Below, in pieces: positions 7,891 through 15,754 of a DNA stretch of 64,000 nucleotides. Every line of letters starts with the position of its first letter. The first letter of the stretch is position 1. This DNA is from Streptomyces sp. CB02261. Lineage in GTDB: Bacteria; Actinomycetota; Actinomycetes; Streptomycetales; Streptomycetaceae. The stretch is taken from positions 1 to 64,000 of the forward strand of contig NZ_LIVX01000009.1 of assembly GCF_001905665.1 (NCBI RefSeq), in the 5' to 3' direction. The notes under the pieces were generated by a model that was given only the letters and a program-made list of their open reading frames with translations, was not told where the DNA came from and did no database searches. The position numbers and the translations under genes are program-made.

Positions 7891-9408
7891 ATGGCGTCCA
7901 GCCTGACGACGGCTTCGAGCGGAACCTCCGGTTCCGAGAAGACGTTCCTCGGCCACCCCCGCGGCCTGGCCACCCTCTTCTTCACCGAGATGTGGGAGCG
8001 TTTCTCCTACTACGGCATGAGGGCCCTTCTCGTTCTGTACCTGGTCTCCGGCGGCGCGGACGCGGCCACGGGCAGCCAGGGCGGCGGCCTCGCGATGACC
8101 GCGGCCACGGCCACGGCCATCTACTCCGTGTACGTGTCGATGGTCTACCTCATGGCCATGCCCGGCGGTTGGTTCGGTGACCGCGTCTGGGGCGCCCGGA
8201 AGACCGTCACGATCGCCGGTTTCGTCATCATGGCGGGCCACGCCTCGCTGGCCCTTCCCGGTCAGGCGATGTTCTTCGTCGGTCTGGCGCTCGTCGCCGC
8301 CGGCTCCGGTCTGCTCAAGGCCAACATCTCGACGATGGTCGGCCACCTCTACGACGGCCCGGACGACCCGCGCCGTGACGGTGGCTTCACCCTCTTCTAC
8401 GTCGGCATCAACCTCGGCGCCTTCATCGCGCCGTTCGTCGTCGGCACCATCGGCGAGAAGGTCAACTGGCACCTCGGCTTCATCCTCGCCGCCGTCGGCA
8501 TGGGTATCGGCCTCGCCTGCTTCCTGGCCTTCACCAAGAGCCTGAGCCCGACCAGCAGCGTCGTCCCGAACCCGCTGTCGGCCGAGGAGCGCAAGCGCAT
8601 CCTGTTCAAGGTCGCGCTGGTCGTCGTGCTCGCCGCCGTCTTCTACGGCGTCGTCGTCGGCCTCGACCTGTTCACCCTGAACTGGGCCCTGGTCCCGCTC
8701 ACCCTCGCCGGCCTGATCATCCCGGTCGCCGTCCTCGTCCGCATCAAGCGCGACAAGGACCTCGACAAGTCCGAGCAGTCGAAGATGAACGGCTACATCT
8801 GGTTCTTCGTGGCCGCCGCCATCTTCTGGATGATCTACGACCAGGGTGGCTCCACCCTGTCGCTGTTCGCCGACGACAAGACCGGCACGCTCTTCGGCTA
8901 CGACCCGTCGGCCACCTGGTACCAGGCGCTCAACCCCATGTTCGTCATGGCGCTGGCGCCGGTCTTCGCCTGGCTGTGGCTGTGGCTGGCCCGCAAGAAC
9001 CAGGAGCCGAACACCATCGTGAAGTTCGCGATGGGTCTGGTCCTGGTCGGCGCGTCCTTCTTCGTCTTCATCGTCCCGATGGGCATGGCGGGCGACGGCT
9101 CCCTGGTCTCCCCGATGTGGCTCGTCTCGATCTACATGATCCAGACCATCGGTGAGCTGTGCCTCTCCCCCGTCGGCCTCTCCGTCACCACGAAGATGGC
9201 GCCGAGGAAGTACGCCTCCCAGATGATGGGTGTCTGGTTCCTCGCCGTCACCGCCGGTGACTGCACCACGGGTCTGCTCTCGCTGGCCGGTGTGGACCTC
9301 AACGGCACCGGGATCATCGCCCTGCAGGCGGCACTCGCCGTCGGCGCCGGCTTCGCGGTCTTCATGTACCGCAAGAAGGTCCAGGCGCTCATGGGCGGCG
9401 TGCACTGA
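7891..9408 (+). CDS. POT-family peptide transporter
   Basis: A 505-aa proton-coupled oligopeptide transporter of the POT/PTR2 family, importing di- and tripeptides across the cytoplasmic membrane. The family signature EMWERFSYYGMRALL occurs at about residues 37-51, and the second signature FYVGINLGAF at about 170. About 14 hydrophobic segments are visible. The ATG at 7891 follows an AAGGA ribosome site; an upstream ATG at 7729 would add 54 non-membrane residues that overlap the leader. An 18-bp perfect hairpin follows the stop. Control by the divergent two-component system is possible but unproven. Confidence 0.93.
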   Translation: MASSLTTASSGTSGSEKTFLGHPRGLATLFFTEMWERFSYYGMRALLVLYLVSGGADAATGSQGGGLAMTAATATAIYSVYVSMVYLMAMPGGWFGDRVWGARKTVTIAGFVIMAGHASLALPGQAMFFVGLALVAAGSGLLKANISTMVGHLYDGPDDPRRDGGFTLFYVGINLGAFIAPFVVGTIGEKVNWHLGFILAAVGMGIGLACFLAFTKSLSPTSSVVPNPLSAEERKRILFKVALVVVLAAVFYGVVVGLDLFTLNWALVPLTLAGLIIPVAVLVRIKRDKDLDKSEQSKMNGYIWFFVAAAIFWMIYDQGGSTLSLFADDKTGTLFGYDPSATWYQALNPMFVMALAPVFAWLWLWLARKNQEPNTIVKFAMGLVLVGASFFVFIVPMGMAGDGSLVSPMWLVSIYMIQTIGELCLSPVGLSVTTKMAPRKYASQMMGVWFLAVTAGDCTTGLLSLAGVDLNGTGIIALQAALAVGAGFAVFMYRKKVQALMGGVH

Positions 9409-9424
9409 CGCCACCCCGCTCGTA

Positions 9425-9461
9425 CGAAGGCCGCCGCACCGGACCGGTGCGGCGGCCTTCG
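9425..9461. terminator. Bidirectional hairpin terminator
   Basis: A perfect 18-bp stem (starting CGAAGGCCGCCGCACC) around a single A lies between the convergent POT transporter and the surface-protein operon, so it can terminate both. Confidence 0.85.
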
Positions 9462-9469
9462 CCGTCGTG

Positions 9470-10870
9470 TCACCTCCTGAGCCGCGCCCACGGGGTGAAC
9501 GTGAACACCGCGCCGCCGAGCAGGATCACCGTGCCCGCGACCAGGGCGAGGGCGCGCAGGGCGCCGTCGCTCTCGGCGCCGGTCTCGGCGAGGTTGCCGC
9601 CGTCGGAGCCGCCGGACGGCGTGCCCGAGCCGCCGCCGGAGGGGTCCGCGCCGCCGCCGGACGCCCCGCCCGCCTGCTTGCTCGTGTCCAGTTCGAGGGA
9701 GGCCTGGACGGCTCCCTTCACCTGGCACGGGATCTCCATCTCGGAGCTGCCGAGGGTGACCTCGATGGTCAGCGTGCCGGGGCTCAGCGTGGCCTTGCCG
9801 GTCGCGCCGGGTTTGTACGTGCCCTTCATGTCCGGCAGGTTCACCGGATCGCCCATCTTCAGGGCGGTGGCGTTGGGCGGTCCCGTCACGTTCACGGTGC
9901 CGCTGTCCGCTCCGCCCACCTTGATCGCCATGGAGGCCTTGAGGGCACCGGCGGGCAGGGGGGCGGGGCTGTCCATGACGCCCTTGGCGGTCTTGACGGT
10001 GAGGTCGTAGGAGCCGCCGTTCTTCTTCGCGTCGATCGTCACCTTGGACGTGATGGCGTCGGGGCCGGGGGCCTGGCAGCCGAAGCCGACGGAGACCTCC
10101 TTGCCGGGGAACGAGGTCCGGCCGCCGGAACCTCCGCCGGAGCCGGAGCCGCCGCCGGTGCTTGAGCCTCCGCCGGAGCCGGAGCCACCGCCCGAGTTGG
10201 AGGATCCTCCCGAGCTGCCGGTGCCGTTCGAACCGCCGGTGCCGTTCGTACCGCCCCCGGTGGTCGCGCCACCCGTCGTGGCTCCCGTCGTCCCGCCGGT
10301 CGTGCCTCCCGTCGTCCCGCCGCCTCCCGCCGTCACCTTGATCGTCGCGCCGACCGGTACCGCCACCTTCGGCGTGCACTTCGTGTCCGTCGACAGCGGT
10401 TTGGACACGTTGATCGTGTACTTGCCGGGCGTGAGGGTGATCTCGCCGGCCTTCTCCAGCTTCAGCCTGCCCTTCATCTCGGGCAGCACCATCGGGCTGT
10501 TCTTGGGGATCGGCGGGTTCTGCCGGGGTCCTTCCATCGCGACGGTGCCGGTCGCCGCGCCGCCCACGGTGAGGACACCGGTCGGCTTGACCGTGTCCTT
10601 GCCGAGGTCGAGCACGTCGGGGTTCTTCGACGCGGCCTGGACCGTCTTCCAGACGATCTCGACCTCGTCGCCGACCCTGGCCTCCGCCGGCGCCGTGATC
10701 AGCACCTTCGTGGTGCCCTGCACGGGCGGAAGCCCGGAGATGGACGGCGGGATGCACTCCGTCCCGTACGCGACCTCGGCGGCCTGGGCGGGGCCGGCGG
10801 AAATCAGGATCCCCGCGCCGCCGAGCATCAGCGCGACTCCGGCCGCGCTCATCCTCCGTTGCGTGTTCAC
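9470..10870 (-). CDS. Secreted two-domain surface protein with LAETG sorting motif
   Basis: A 466-aa exported protein. It has an N-terminal signal peptide ending near AGPAQAA, a first beta-rich domain (about residues 35-180), a Gly/Thr/Ser-rich linker (about 185-255), a second domain, and a C-terminal LAETG motif followed by a hydrophobic span and the basic tail ARLRR. LAXTG is the preferred site of class E sortases in Streptomyces, so the protein is probably covalently wall-attached. The two domains resemble each other and that of the protein at 12749 (shared pattern GTVxVxGxPN...GTYxPxxxG). The GTG start overlaps the upstream stop (GTGA). Last gene of the four-gene operon; molecular role unknown. 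Confidence 0.75.
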   Translation of the reverse strand: MNTQRRMSAAGVALMLGGAGILISAGPAQAAEVAYGTECIPPSISGLPPVQGTTKVLITAPAEARVGDEVEIVWKTVQAASKNPDVLDLGKDTVKPTGVLTVGGAATGTVAMEGPRQNPPIPKNSPMVLPEMKGRLKLEKAGEITLTPGKYTINVSKPLSTDTKCTPKVAVPVGATIKVTAGGGGTTGGTTGGTTGATTGGATTGGGTNGTGGSNGTGSSGGSSNSGGGSGSGGGSSTGGGSGSGGGSGGRTSFPGKEVSVGFGCQAPGPDAITSKVTIDAKKNGGSYDLTVKTAKGVMDSPAPLPAGALKASMAIKVGGADSGTVNVTGPPNATALKMGDPVNLPDMKGTYKPGATGKATLSPGTLTIEVTLGSSEMEIPCQVKGAVQASLELDTSKQAGGASGGGADPSGGGSGTPSGGSDGGNLAETGAESDGALRALALVAGTVILLGGAVFTFTPWARLRR

Positions 10871-11928
10871 GCATGTCCCTTCGTCGTCGGGCTGCTCTCT
10901 GGGGCTGACGGTGCGGAGTCAGGTCGGAACCACGGCAGGGCCGCGGTCGGTTCGTCGTCCCCCGGGCCTCGCCGCGCGGGGACGGGGGTACGGGGACGCC
11001 ACCGGCGGCGCGCGGGCCGGGGCCGGCCGGGGCTCGCGGCGGGGCGCGCGGCGGGCCGGACGCGGTCCACCACGGCCATCCCGACCCGGAACAGGGCCGC
11101 CGGTACGACGACGGCGAGCAGCAGCCAGAACAGCGTCACGCCCCAGGGCCTGCCGACGCCCCACGGCTGCTCGGCCAGGACCTTCCCCCCGTACCGCACG
11201 GAGACCTGGTAGTCGCCGTGCGCGCCCGCCGTGAGTTCCACCGGGAGCCGGACGAGGGCCTTCCCGCCGGGTGCGACCGTGCCGCGCCACTGGCGCTCCT
11301 CGTACTGCGGCGCGAAGACGCCATGGCTGGAACCGACCTGGAAGACGGGGTCCTTGACGGGTGCGGAGCCGAGGTTGCCGACGGTGAGGACGACCTCGCG
11401 GCGCGGGGGCGCCCCGAACCAGGTGAGGAGCCCGCTGGAGCCGTCGAGGCGGACGGCGGCGAGGACGGCGAGCCGCCCGTCGCCCGAGGCCTCCGGGAGC
11501 GGTGCGGTGGGGTGCCCGGCGACGGTGAACGCGCGGTCGACGGCGTCCTGCTGACCGGTGACCCCGGCGACGTGCACGACGCAGGGGCAGGGTTCGGGGG
11601 GCTCGGCGACGGGGAGTTTCGCGCTGAACCCGCCCCGGGCGTCGACGGTGGCGGCCCGGCCGTCGGTGTTGGCGCAGGAGTTGGTGCCGCCGACGACGCC
11701 CCTGCCGGGGGCGGACCGGCCGCAGATCAGGAGCATGAGCAGCGCGCCCGGTTTCCAGCCGCTGCCGCTGACGGTGATCTCCCCGCCCTTGCCGCCCTCC
11801 GTCTGCGAGAGCTCCACGGCGGGACCCGGGGCGGCCGCCGCGGGGGCGGCGGGGAGGAGGGCGAGCGCGAGGGCGGTCAGGAGTGCCGCGGCCGTGCGCG
11901 CCCGCCGCGTGGTTCCGCCGGGTCTCAT
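10867..11928 (-). CDS. Secreted membrane-anchored protein with neocarzinostatin-like domain
   Basis: A 353-aa protein with a signal peptide (hydrophobic stretch ending near APAAAAPG). Its N-terminal domain has the pattern ITVSGSGWKPG...CANTDGRAATVDARGGFSAKL...CPCVVHVAG, which resembles the neocarzinostatin/macromomycin apoprotein fold, including two cysteine pairs. A beta-rich stretch (about 190-275) and one membrane span (LFWLLLAVVVPAALFRVGMAV) follow, with a basic Pro/Arg-rich cytoplasmic tail. The domain call is by eye. The start forms an ATGA overlap with the gene before it; the stop overlaps the next gene. Probably a surface protein functioning with its operon partners; no enzymatic motif is seen. 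Confidence 0.65.
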   Translation of the reverse strand: MRPGGTTRRARTAAALLTALALALLPAAPAAAAPGPAVELSQTEGGKGGEITVSGSGWKPGALLMLLICGRSAPGRGVVGGTNSCANTDGRAATVDARGGFSAKLPVAEPPEPCPCVVHVAGVTGQQDAVDRAFTVAGHPTAPLPEASGDGRLAVLAAVRLDGSSGLLTWFGAPPRREVVLTVGNLGSAPVKDPVFQVGSSHGVFAPQYEERQWRGTVAPGGKALVRLPVELTAGAHGDYQVSVRYGGKVLAEQPWGVGRPWGVTLFWLLLAVVVPAALFRVGMAVVDRVRPAARPAASPGRPRPARRRWRPRTPVPARRGPGDDEPTAALPWFRPDSAPSAPESSPTTKGHA

Positions 11929-12749
11929 GGTGTCGCTCCCGTCGACGCTCGCCGGGTACGGGACCTGCCGCGCCGCCGTACCGCGTACCCGCCGCCGCCC
12001 GCCGCCGCGAGCAGCAGGCCGGCCGCGCCGGTGAGCGCCGGGCCCGAGGCGAAGGAGGCCTCGGCGCGGGCGGTGGCCGGGGCGGCGCCCGGGGCGGTGG
12101 CGGTGAGCCGGACGGTGACGGCGTCGAGGACGGGCGGGTCGGGCCAGGGTTCGGTCCGGGTGGTCCGCTCGCCGGGGCGGAGGGTGAGCGGCAGGGGGCG
12201 GCCCGGCCGGTCGAGGACGGTGCCGAGGACGCCTTCGGCGTGGACCGCGAGGTGCGGGGCGAGGACGGTGGTGCCCCGGTTGACCAGGGTGTACCGGAGG
12301 GCGCCGGACACGGTGTCGACGTGGACGTCCTCGACGGTGAGGGCGGCGAGCCGGGGGCCGCTGACCCGCAGCCGCAGGTCGACGCGTATCTCCCGGCCCG
12401 CCGCCAGGGCCCGTACGGTCCCGCGGTGCTCGCCGGGCGGGGTGTCGGCGGTGACGGTCACGGCGAACGGCACGTCCGCCCTGGTCCTGGCCGGCACGGT
12501 CACCGCAGGGGCGGCGAAGGACACCGGCGCGCCCTGCCCGCTGAGCCGTACGGTGAGCGGGCGGGCGCCGGGGTTGGTCAGCGACAGGGTGTCCTGGAGG
12601 ACGCTGCCGGCGGGGCCCTCCAGATAGGCGTACGGGCGTCCGGCGGCGGGCGCCGCCGTCCAGCCCTGGGCTCCGGGGGGAGCCGCCGCGACCGCGCCGA
12701 CGAGGGCGGCCGCGGCGGCGGCGAGACCGGAGCGTGCCGCCGTCCGCAT
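11925..12749 (-). CDS. Secreted single-span protein with Ig-like beta domains
   Basis: A 274-aa exported protein. The signal peptide ends near AAPPGAQG. The domain near LTNPGARPLTVRLSG and VPARTRADVPFAVTVTADTPPGEHRGTV (broken by other residues) resembles the extracellular Ig-like modules of WxL-associated and DUF916-type proteins. A C-terminal span (LTGAAGLLLAAAGGGGYAV) is followed by an RRRGRSRTRR tail. There is no LPXTG motif. The start shares one base with the stop of the gene at 12749 (TGATG), so it is coupled. Its role is probably protein or glycan binding at the envelope, by inference. Confidence 0.65.
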   Translation of the reverse strand: MRTAARSGLAAAAAALVGAVAAAPPGAQGWTAAPAAGRPYAYLEGPAGSVLQDTLSLTNPGARPLTVRLSGQGAPVSFAAPAVTVPARTRADVPFAVTVTADTPPGEHRGTVRALAAGREIRVDLRLRVSGPRLAALTVEDVHVDTVSGALRYTLVNRGTTVLAPHLAVHAEGVLGTVLDRPGRPLPLTLRPGERTTRTEPWPDPPVLDAVTVRLTATAPGAAPATARAEASFASGPALTGAAGLLLAAAGGGGYAVRRRGRSRTRRASTGATP

Positions 12750-13444
12750 CAGCGTGCCGTGCGCCGGGTGAGCCAGAGGACTCCGGCGGCGCCGGTCAGC
12801 AGGACGGTGCCGCCGAGGGTGCCGAGGGCCGGGGCGGAGTCGAGGGGCCCGGTCCTGGGGAGTTCGGCGGGCGGGGCCTCCTCCTCCGCGGCGGGCGGCG
12901 GAGGGGTGTCACCGCCGGAGACGCCGGTCACGTCGAGTACGAGCGAGGGCCTCGGTTCGTTGCTCGGCCTGCAGACGGCCGCGTCCATACCGAGGGCGTG
13001 CACGGTGAGCGTCCCGGCGGTGAAGGTGACCCTGCCGTTCTTCTTCGGTGTGTACGTGCCCGTCAGGGTGCCGATCCTGATCGGGGTGTCGGGCGGGACG
13101 GCGGCCGTGTTCGGCGTTCCCTCGACCTTGACGGTGCCGGAGCCGGCGCCGCCGAGGACGAGTTCGGCGCGCGGGGTCATGACGCCCTTGGGGAGTTCGA
13201 CCGGGCTGTCGGAGACGCCCTTCTCGAACGACATGGTGATCGTGTAGGCGCCGCCGTTCCTGACGGCCTTGATGTCGACGGGCGAGACGGCGCTCTTGGG
13301 TCCGATCTTCGTCTCGCAGGCGTAGGCGACGTCGACGACGGTCGCCCGTGCGGTCGGCGCTCCGGTCAGCACGGCCGTGCCCGCCATCGCGACCGCGGCC
13401 GTGAGCACGGCGGCCGCTCTCCTCCGGTTCGGCTCATCGGACAC
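12749..13444 (-). CDS. Secreted surface protein with LPRTG sorting motif
   Basis: A 231-aa exported protein: signal peptide (AAAVLTAAVAMAGTAVL), one beta-rich domain (about residues 35-165), a Pro/Glu-rich linker, then LPRTG, a hydrophobic span and a WLTRRTAR tail, the standard sortase substrate layout. Its domain matches those of the protein at 9470 (NGGAYTITMSFEKGVSDSP against NGGSYDLTVKTAKGVMDSP). The GTG at 13444 is preferred because GAGGGG lies 8 nt upstream; another GTG at 13459 would add five residues. First gene of the operon. No sortase is encoded nearby, so a housekeeping sortase elsewhere is presumed. Confidence 0.7.
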   Translation of the reverse strand: MSDEPNRRRAAAVLTAAVAMAGTAVLTGAPTARATVVDVAYACETKIGPKSAVSPVDIKAVRNGGAYTITMSFEKGVSDSPVELPKGVMTPRAELVLGGAGSGTVKVEGTPNTAAVPPDTPIRIGTLTGTYTPKKNGRVTFTAGTLTVHALGMDAAVCRPSNEPRPSLVLDVTGVSGGDTPPPPAAEEEAPPAELPRTGPLDSAPALGTLGGTVLLTGAAGVLWLTRRTAR

Positions 13445-13467
13445 CAGGGCACCCCTCACCGCGACGT

Positions 13468-13496
13468 AACTGACGGCCTTTCAGATGTGGCGTCAA
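13468..13496 (-). promoter_or_regulatory. Candidate promoter of the surface-protein operon
   Basis: On the minus strand TTGACG (13496-13491) is followed after 17 bp by TCAGTT (13473-13468). The -35 element is near consensus and the -10 is poor. It lies 24 bp upstream of the chosen GTG start. Confidence 0.35.
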
Positions 13497-13553
13497 GGTA
13501 CGCCCGAGGCCTCACGGAGGGAAGGCAGGGGAGTGGGTGGACTTGTGAAAGTC

Positions 13554-13973
13554 CTAGACGGGTGAGGCGAGTTCGGCCCAGACCGTCTTACCGGGGGCGC
13601 CCGGGGTGCGCTCGATGCCCCAGTCGAGGCAGAGACGCTGCACGATGAACATGCCGTGGCCCCCCGGGCGGCCGGACCGGTGCGGGGTGCGGGGCGCGGG
13701 CTGGCCGGCGCCCCGGTCGGTGACTTCGAGGCGCAGGACCTTGGCCAGGCGCAGGACGCGGAGGGACTCGGGGCCCTCGGCGTGCAGGCAGGCGTTGGTG
13801 ACGAGCTCGGAGACGACGAGGAGGACGTCCTCGGCGGCGGCCCTGCGGTCGGCGGTGGCGGCCGGCAGCCAGCCCCACTCGCGGAGCGCGGTCCGCGTGA
13901 AGTCTCGGGCGAGCGGCACGGTGCCGCTGGTCTCGCCGAGGGCGATCGTACGGACGTCGGAAGCTTGGTCCAT
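13554..13973 (-). CDS. Anti-sigma regulatory factor (RsbW/SpoIIAB-type ATPase)
   Basis: A 139-aa serine-kinase-like HATPase protein. The N-box is VSELVTNACLHA, and the G1 and G2 boxes are VTDRGAGQPAP and RPGGHGMFIVQRLC. It would bind and inhibit a SigB-family sigma factor, and phosphorylate an anti-anti-sigma factor. The neighbouring anti-anti-sigma gene (14089) and sigma gene (14680) make a complete partner-switching module. The ATG at 13973 has a GAGGTGAAG-type ribosome site. From memory S. coelicolor has a similar sigI locus; which of its two anti-sigma-like proteins this corresponds to is uncertain. Confidence 0.85.
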   Translation of the reverse strand: MDQASDVRTIALGETSGTVPLARDFTRTALREWGWLPAATADRRAAAEDVLLVVSELVTNACLHAEGPESLRVLRLAKVLRLEVTDRGAGQPAPRTPHRSGRPGGHGMFIVQRLCLDWGIERTPGAPGKTVWAELASPV

Positions 13974-14088
13974 CAGCGCTTCACCTCACCGATCGACGGG
14001 ACAGAGGGCAGGACGTGCGGGCGGTGCGGGTGCGGCTCGCGGGGTCGCGCCCGGCAGGGAGGGCCTGGCCGGGGCGAGCGGAGGGAAC

Positions 14089-14457
14089 TCAGTGGGGCAG
14101 TGCTGTGGCGAGTGTCTCGTGCACGGTGAAGACGGCCTCCGCGCCCGTGATCTGGAACACCCGGGCCACCGCGGGCCGCATCCCCACCAGATGCACCCCG
14201 CCGCCGGCGGCGTCCGCCCTCAGTCGGGCGCCCAGCAGGACGTTGAGTCCGGTCGAGTCGCAGAACTCCAGACCCGAGCAGTCGACGACCAGCCGCGTAC
14301 GGCCCGCGTCGAGCGCGCCGTCCAGGGGAGAGCGCAACAGCTCGGCGGTGTGGTGATCGAGCTCACCCACCGGTGCGAGGACCTCGCTCCCGTCCACGGT
14401 CCGGACTTCGACCCGCAGCCGCGCGGGCGGTGCGCTGCCGATGTTCTCGCGGTCCAT
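14089..14457 (-). CDS. STAS-domain anti-anti-sigma factor
   Basis: A 122-aa protein of the SpoIIAA/RsbV family. The phosphorylatable serine lies in the motif FCDSTGLNVLL (about residue 65), preceded by VVDCSGLE. When unphosphorylated it would sequester the anti-sigma kinase encoded next door and free the sigma factor. The start at 14457 (MDRENIGS) is chosen over an upstream in-frame start at 14547 because the extra 30 residues look like leader sequence. Divergent from the sigma gene; 115 bp separate it from the anti-sigma gene. Confidence 0.88.
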   Translation of the reverse strand: MDRENIGSAPPARLRVEVRTVDGSEVLAPVGELDHHTAELLRSPLDGALDAGRTRLVVDCSGLEFCDSTGLNVLLGARLRADAAGGGVHLVGMRPAVARVFQITGAEAVFTVHETLATALPH

Positions 14458-14575
14458 GGCCGTGCCTCTTCTCGCTCTCGCGGTGCCGACTGACAGATCT
14501 CGAACCCTACAAGCGAGGCACCCCTCCGTGCACACGGGGTGTACCACATATCAGGGCAAAGCGGATTGTCGACAC

Positions 14576-14605
14576 TTGCGACCTTGCGCGTCGAGCAGGT
14601 AGGGC
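14576..14605 (+). promoter_or_regulatory. Candidate promoter of the sigma factor gene
   Basis: TTGCGA (14576-14581), an 18-bp spacer and TAGGGC (14600-14605) fit the vegetative Streptomyces consensus TTGAC-N18-TAGGNT fairly well, 74 bp before the sigma start. Confidence 0.45.
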
Positions 14606-14679
14606 TAGAGGAGAACACCCGAGACGACCGGCTTCGGAGGCGCCCACACACCGCAGTAGAAGCACCACGAAGGAGACCC

Positions 14680-15597
14680 ATGTCACCCCGGCTCGACGCC
14701 CCGCGTACCCCCGACGCGCCGTCGGCAGCAGTCCCCCTGGACCGACCCGGCCACCCCATGAACCTCTCCCCTCACGCCGTCCGGCTTCCGGAGCAGCTCA
14801 CCGAGCAGCCCCTCGACCGGATCGGACCGGTCGACGCGCGCGCCCTGTCGAAGCAGCTCTTCGCCCGGCTCGCCGAGCTCGAAGAGGGCACCCACGACCA
14901 CTCGTATGTCCGCAATACGCTCGTCGAACTCAATCTGGCCCTCGTCAGGTTCGCCGCCTCCCGCTTCGGCACCCGCAGCGAGCCGATGGAGGACATCGTC
15001 CAGGTCGGCACCATCGGCCTCATCAAGGCCATCGACCGCTTCGAACTCTCCCGCGGCGTCGAGTTCCCCACCTTCGCGATGCCGACGATCATCGGCGAGA
15101 TCAAGCGCTTCTTCCGCGACACCTCCTGGTCCGTGCACGTACCCCGGCGGCTCCAGGAACTGCGGCTCGACCTCGCCAGGGCCGGTGACGCGCTCTCCCA
15201 GCGCCTCGACCGCGCCCCGACGGCCGCCGAGCTCGCCGAGGAACTCGGCATCTCCCCCGAGGAGGTCGTCGAGGGCATGACCGCGAGCAACGCCTACACC
15301 GCGGCCTCGCTCGACGCGCAGCCCACCGAGGAGGACGGCGGCGGCGGCGAGGCCGCGCTCGCCGACCGGCTGGGCTACGAGGACCACGGCCTCACCGGGA
15401 TCGAGTACATCGCCTCCCTCAAGCCGATGATCGCCTCGCTGCCCGCCCGCGAGCGGGAGATCCTCTCCCTGCGCTTCGTCTCCGGCCTGACCCAGTCGGA
15501 GATCGGCGCGGAACTCGGCATCTCGCAGATGCACGTGTCGAGGCTGCTCTCCCGCACCCTCGAAAGGCTGCGTCGCGGTCTCACTCTGGAGGAATGA
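14680..15597 (+). CDS. RNA polymerase sigma factor, SigB/SigF/SigG family
   Basis: A 305-aa alternative sigma factor. After a variable leader of about 75 residues come region 2 (EDIVQVGTIGLIKAIDRFE, then FPTFAMPTIIGEIKRFFRD), region 3 (APTAAELAEELGISPEEVVEG), and the region 4 helix-turn-helix (LTQSEIGAELGISQMHVSRL). Streptomyces has many such paralogues controlling stress and development. The start is set by AAGGAG 6 nt before the ATG at 14680. Adjacency to an anti-sigma and an anti-anti-sigma gene points to a SigI-like partner-switching module, though the exact paralogue is uncertain. Confidence 0.9.
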   Translation: MSPRLDAPRTPDAPSAAVPLDRPGHPMNLSPHAVRLPEQLTEQPLDRIGPVDARALSKQLFARLAELEEGTHDHSYVRNTLVELNLALVRFAASRFGTRSEPMEDIVQVGTIGLIKAIDRFELSRGVEFPTFAMPTIIGEIKRFFRDTSWSVHVPRRLQELRLDLARAGDALSQRLDRAPTAAELAEELGISPEEVVEGMTASNAYTAASLDAQPTEEDGGGGEAALADRLGYEDHGLTGIEYIASLKPMIASLPAREREILSLRFVSGLTQSEIGAELGISQMHVSRLLSRTLERLRRGLTLEE

Positions 15598-15631
15598 CCT
15601 CCACCGCCTCCCCCGAGCGGCGAAGATGGCT

Positions 15632-15680
15632 GCGGAAAGGGCCCGTTCACGGTCGACCGACCCGGGACGGGCCCTTCCGC
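15632..15680 (+). terminator. Terminator after the sigma factor gene
   Basis: Arms GCGGAAAGGGCCCGT (15632-15646) and ACGGGCCCTTCCGC (15667-15680) pair with one bulge, starting 35 bp after the stop. Confidence 0.75.
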
Positions 15681-15685
15681 CGTGA

Positions 15686-15714
15686 CCGGACGGCCTTGTT
15701 GACGGGCCGTCCGG
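15686..15714 (+). promoter_or_regulatory. Hairpin overlapping a candidate -35 element
   Basis: A perfect 10-bp inverted repeat CCGGACGGCC/GGCCGTCCGG encloses TTGTTGACG. TTGACG (15699-15704) and CACATT (15722-15727) have a 17-bp spacing and could promote the gene at 15755. The repeat may be an operator or a second terminator hairpin. Confidence 0.3.
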
Positions 15715-15754
15715 ATTGGGCCACATTGAGCCCGGGGGTTCAGGGGGGAATCAC

